DNA of 64,000 nt from Ecdyonurus torrentis (Eukaryota > Arthropoda > Insecta > Ephemeroptera > Heptageniidae). The stretch is from NCBI GenBank assembly GCA_949318235.1, contig OX439132.1, forward strand, positions 17,393,256 through 17,457,255, in the 5' to 3' direction. The position numbers were made by a program, and so were the translations under genes. How positions within the stretch are numbered: the first letter of the stretch is position 1; every line of letters begins with the position of its first letter. Below the pieces are notes generated by a model. The model did no database searches, had not been told where the DNA came from, and saw only the letters and a list, made by a program, of their open reading frames with translations. This document shows positions 59,758 through 64,000 of this stretch, in pieces.

Positions 59758-60931
59758 ATCATTCAGTCAATAAAATTACAACTCTAATGATGAACTAAAC
59801 TAATTAAAAAATAATTTACTTCAGTGATTAACACAAAATAAATGTACTGTATATATGTACTTTGCATTTTCTATCAAGTTCAAATATTACTATAAGAACT
59901 ATACATATACACGAACTGTTCTGAATTCTAATCACAAACATTTAATTTTTATTGTCAATGATTTGATTTGAATTTCATTTGTAATTTCAATCACGCTCGA
60001 ATTCAATCTTATTTCAATAAACACTATAAGTAATTACTATATATTTTATATTTCCTATTTTATATATAACTGTTTGCTTTGTTTGGAGTTTTCATTCTTA
60101 AATCCTCTATTTATAATCACTTTTCTTGTATGTAATAATAAATAGTAGAAATCAAAAGAACTGATTTTGTACATTTATTTCTTTATGGGAAATAATTATT
60201 GATTGATTTGTCAAAACGATTTTTATAGACGATTTTCCATGACAAAGAAACTTGTATAAATGAACAAAAATAAGAACACAAAAAGTTTCTTTCTTTGGCT
60301 ATCCACTAAAATTTAAATTGTTTGTCTTATTTTCAAAAATTTCAAATTATAACATAGGAACATGATTCTTATTTTTACGCAATGACATAATATTTTTACA
60401 AAACATGATAGAAAAATAAGCTAGTTTTTTATGACATATTTAGTTGTAAGAATTATACAATTTTATGTACAAATAATTAAGAAAAGTTTACATATTACAA
60501 TCAAAAAAACATATAAACAAAGTAAACTTAATATTACGACAAATTTACTCTGAAACATTAATATATAAAATTAAACAATTCTATTTTAAATAAATTTAAT
60601 AAACATTTAAAGCGGTATTATATAATGCGTAAAGTTATACTAATATTATTTGTTTGTTTATTTAATATATTATTTTAATAATAATATATAAACTTTTATA
60701 AAGAGAGAGAGATATAAAATTAATTTACAAAATTGATTAAATTAATTAAATAAAAATTATATATTCTCATGTATAATATAATATTTAAATGACTATTAAA
60801 AGCAATGATCTCTTCATTAAAGTTTTGGTTTTGATGTTACTTTTCAATAGCCTCTTAAAATAAAACCTCCCCCCTTATACTCATATTCCATTACATTTAC
60901 ATCTAGAGAAATATGTAATACGTATAATATG

Positions 60932-60988
<57 letters not shown>
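60932..60988. repeat. (GA)n microsatellite
   Basis: About 57 bp of GA dinucleotide. Confidence 0.95.
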
Positions 60989-60992
<4 letters not shown>

Positions 60993-61078
60993 GGGTGGTA
61001 GTGGTTACTAAGGGATTTAGAGAAACCAGTGAGCCATAATGAAATACCACTAATTAGAGACTAGTAAGCAGTGCTATA

Positions 61079-61118
61079 TGTGTGTGTGTGTGTGTGAGTG
61101 TGTGCGTGTATGTGTGTA
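61079..61118. repeat. (GT)n microsatellite
   Basis: Imperfect GT tract. CA/GT repeats are rare here compared with GA and AT. Confidence 0.9.
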
Positions 61119-61160
61119 GAGTTAAAATAGAGTGAAGTATAAGGTTTACTTGGAGAACAG

Positions 61161-61161
<1 letters not shown>

Positions 61162-61194
<33 letters not shown>

Positions 61195-61334
61195 ATTCTC
61201 AAACAGGGAAACTATGTAATATTCGTACAATTTCAGTACTCACGGAATAGTTATAGACTATATGGTCTTATATAATATTATGTTCCATCATAAATGTAGG
61301 AGGGTCATCATCGTATCCTCATCTCGGTGAGCCA

Positions 61335-61371
<37 letters not shown>
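61162..61371. repeat. Paired (GA)n and (CT)n tracts
   Basis: GA at 61162-61191 and CT at 61338-61371 are inverted relative to each other, about 150 bp apart. Confidence 0.9.
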
Positions 61372-61374
<3 letters not shown>

Positions 61375-62916
61375 ACCTTACATAACTGGACCTAAAGCAA
61401 AGTCTTAAGACTATACAGTGTAAGAGAGAAGAAGGGTGGAGTCCATTATTAATGATATAAGGAAGAGCAAGGGAGATAGTTTAGGGGTAGTATATATATA
61501 TATCGTAAGAAGACGAGAGGAGTTTACATTTTCTCTCTCTTCGTATTATATTATATCTATCTCACTCTAAGTTTAAATCCCTTTTACTATATAGTATAAG
61601 TCTTAAGTCTTGTTATATACCTGAATCTATAGACAAGAGCTAAGGTCAACTTGTGGTAAGATTGATAAAACCTCCCTCTCTTTGCCTCCCCGCACCTCCA
61701 TATACCCCCAACTCAAAACCACCCCATTTCTTCCTTCCTATTTCTCTTCAACTTTCTCCTGTCTAAATCTAACTCCCTCCGCCCCATACACACATACATA
61801 TATATACACATACACCACCCTCAGTGTCAAAACCTCCCTATATATATATCATGTTGTTGTATTAAATTCAATGTAAATTGTATTTACAGAGAATTTTGTA
61901 AAATTATTTGTGTTTATTTGTATAAAATATATTATTTCTGTGGCTCATCCTACTATTTACATCATTACTATTTAAAAAAATGAATAATTAGTCTGAACCA
62001 ACGTAATTTTCTAATGTTATATATTTTTTTTTTACACGGCTTTTGATAACATTAGTGATAATTCTATGAAGGTTCCTTAAGAAGAAGCATATTCTTAATA
62101 AATATATGGGAAATATTACGTAAAATAAAAAAATAAGTTAATACTTTTGCACATTATGCATATCAATGAGATATAAACACCAAAATGTTTCAGCAATGTT
62201 TTTTGTAGAGGAGATAATAAATGTTTAACTATTCTTCTACAGAAAATCTTTTCAAAATTTTACCACTGAAGTTTTAGTACAAAAATAGAGAACCAAAAAG
62301 TGCAACCTGTGGATTCGGAAAAGTTTCTATATTAAATTGTAAATTTTGTCATCCTATATATAGAAAATTTGTACAAAATTTTTTTTCTTTGTAGAGAGTT
62401 AAATAATATCTATATAGATATCTTGGACGGTGTCACAGATACATTAAGAAAAAAACTACCCTAGTTTACTTAATATTAAGTACTTTCCAGTTTGATGATT
62501 TATAGCATTTATTTAACAATCATTAAACTGTGCTTGTGGCGGTCCTTTTAATATTGAATAAATTATCATACTAAATATACGTAATAAAGAATTTTGTGTT
62601 TAAAGTGTTAATTTGTAAATTATTAGCAATTATATTGTAATTAGTATACATCAACGTTAATGACATGATTTTTATGTAGAAATGCTTTTTTAACGATACG
62701 TTATAATTATAAATTAAATCAACATAGCGTAATAAATGAATTACATATATGAAAAAGTATAATTACGAGTATATTATTATAAAAAGTTAACTGGGAGAAA
62801 AAGTTGTAAATTAATATTTTATCCTTATAAAATTAAAACAATTTTTTTTTATTAATTGTCGTATATGAATGGTATAGTTTTTTTAACTTGCAAAATTAAA
62901 TGAGAACACACACACA

Positions 62917-62923
<7 letters not shown>

Positions 62924-63000
<77 letters not shown>
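62924..63000. repeat. (AT)n microsatellite
   Basis: About 77 bp of AT flanked by CACACACA on both sides. Confidence 0.95.
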
Positions 63001-63008
<8 letters not shown>

Positions 63009-63044
63009 TTAAATTTATATAATTGTACAAGATTGTGGTGAATT

Positions 63045-63113
63045 AACTTTTGAAATCGTTGTAATAATTCTTATGCATACACATCGATTTCTATTACAAC
63101 GATTTCAAAAGTT
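63045..63113. ncRNA. Perfect hairpin, possible small-RNA precursor or recent inverted duplication
   Basis: The left arm 63045-63066 (starts AACTTTTGAAATCG) and the right arm 63092-63113 (ends CGATTTCAAAAGTT) are exact 22-bp inverted complements around a 25-nt loop. The size fits a microRNA precursor, but perfect pairing is unusual for animal miRNAs and also fits a palindromic insertion. No family is recognised. Confidence 0.35.
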
Positions 63114-64000
63114 TTATAGGCCGAAGAAAATCGAAAAAATGCAAGGTTTGTTCAAAAAAGTAGCAAAAATAATTTTTTTGTGGTGTATGTTTCTTTCTCA
63201 AAAATATACTGGGAGCCCACAATTAATTTTTTACTTACATTGCATAACCATCCGGATACCGCATTCTTAAGGAAAATAATGTTATATCCATAAACTTAAA
63301 ATTTTTTAGTAAAATTAAATTTTCTTGAAAAAAAAATGCTTGTGTACGTACATACATTTAAAACAAATGAAACTCAACTAATTTCAACGTTTTTCAATAA
63401 GTGAAATCAAAACATTGTCTATGTGTATAGTGTATATAGTATATATTATACCTATCTACCGCGTTAACAACTTATATGAGCTACAACATTTTTCTTTTTT
63501 GTTTATAAAAAACAATTTATAAGAGCGGCGGAAATTAAATTAATTTTTTCACGCCAACAAAACGAGGCCGACAATTATGTATTAAATATTCTTAATGATA
63601 CTTAAAATAATAATAAGGCAGCTGCATATTATACACTGTTCCAGTACAGTCAAACTATAAACTTTTATAATATTTTCTAATAGTTTATGTTGTTCAAGAA
63701 AGTGAAAAAAATAATTATTAGTATAAATTTTTATTATTACATAAAACTATATAAATATTTTATTTAATTATTAATTCAAATTTACACTAAAATTGAATTT
63801 ACTATAGTTTTATGATATCATTGATGAAATTTGTAAAAAAATAAATTAGTGATAGTAATTTGTAATATAATATTACACATATTTCTTGTAATTAGAAAGG
63901 GACATTTTCTATCTAATAAATCTGTGTAAAATATTTGGGGTTGTAGGAACTTTAACTTCTAAAATTCAAAAGTTAACCCCCTACTTTTTTATGTCATTTT

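Larger units (their letters stand above)
53880..64000. other. Upstream flank of lov: AT-rich spacer with microsatellites
   Basis: No coding exon was recognised on either strand. The region holds long (AT)n and (GA/CT)n tracts, a perfect 22-bp-stem hairpin at 63045-63113, and denser non-repetitive patches at 57125-57330 and 60900-61850. It could contain further upstream exons or enhancers of lov. Confidence 0.55.

Overview
The window looks like nuclear DNA from an insect or another arthropod. It is very AT-rich (about 75-80% by eye) and full of long uninterrupted (AT)n, (GA/CT)n, poly-A/T and tetranucleotide tracts. Its two genes are split into exons with GT-AG introns, and both encode families known from insects. 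A hymenopteran is plausible from the composition, but the sequence cannot settle the order. There are no operons, CRISPR arrays, phage genes, rRNA genes or convincing tRNA genes.

Two protein-coding genes could be rebuilt exon by exon with continuous reading frames. (1) Plus strand, coding 28926-39539: an NDNF/Nord-type secreted protein with fibronectin type III folds, seven coding exons, about 602 aa. A GC-rich putative 5'UTR exon lies at about 25290-25565. (2) Minus strand, coding 52733-48754: a BTB/POZ plus Pipsqueak (PSQ) helix-turn-helix nuclear protein most like insect Jim lovell (lov). It has nine coding exons and about 644 aa, including a 27-nt microexon. The genes converge, with about 9.2 kb between stop codons.

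Layout: 1-25.28 kb is gene-poor repeat-rich DNA, probably upstream of Nord. 25.29-39.54 kb is the Nord gene with a 4.4-kb first intron between coding exons. 39.54-48.75 kb holds the 3' regions of both genes and a small inverted-repeat element. 48.75-52.78 kb holds the compact coding part of lov (introns 100-509 bp). 52.8-64 kb is its probable 5' region.

The most notable non-genic structures are: a three-copy family of small terminal-inverted-repeat elements (TIR TGTTCGTAAACCCTGTT); a fold-back element in a Nord intron interrupted by a 32-A run; a perfect 22-bp-stem hairpin near 63.1 kb; a clear excess of the CRE-like palindrome TGACGTCA; and microsatellite tracts up to about 580 bp. Apart from the short TIR and fold-back elements, I found no previously undescribed multi-gene system.
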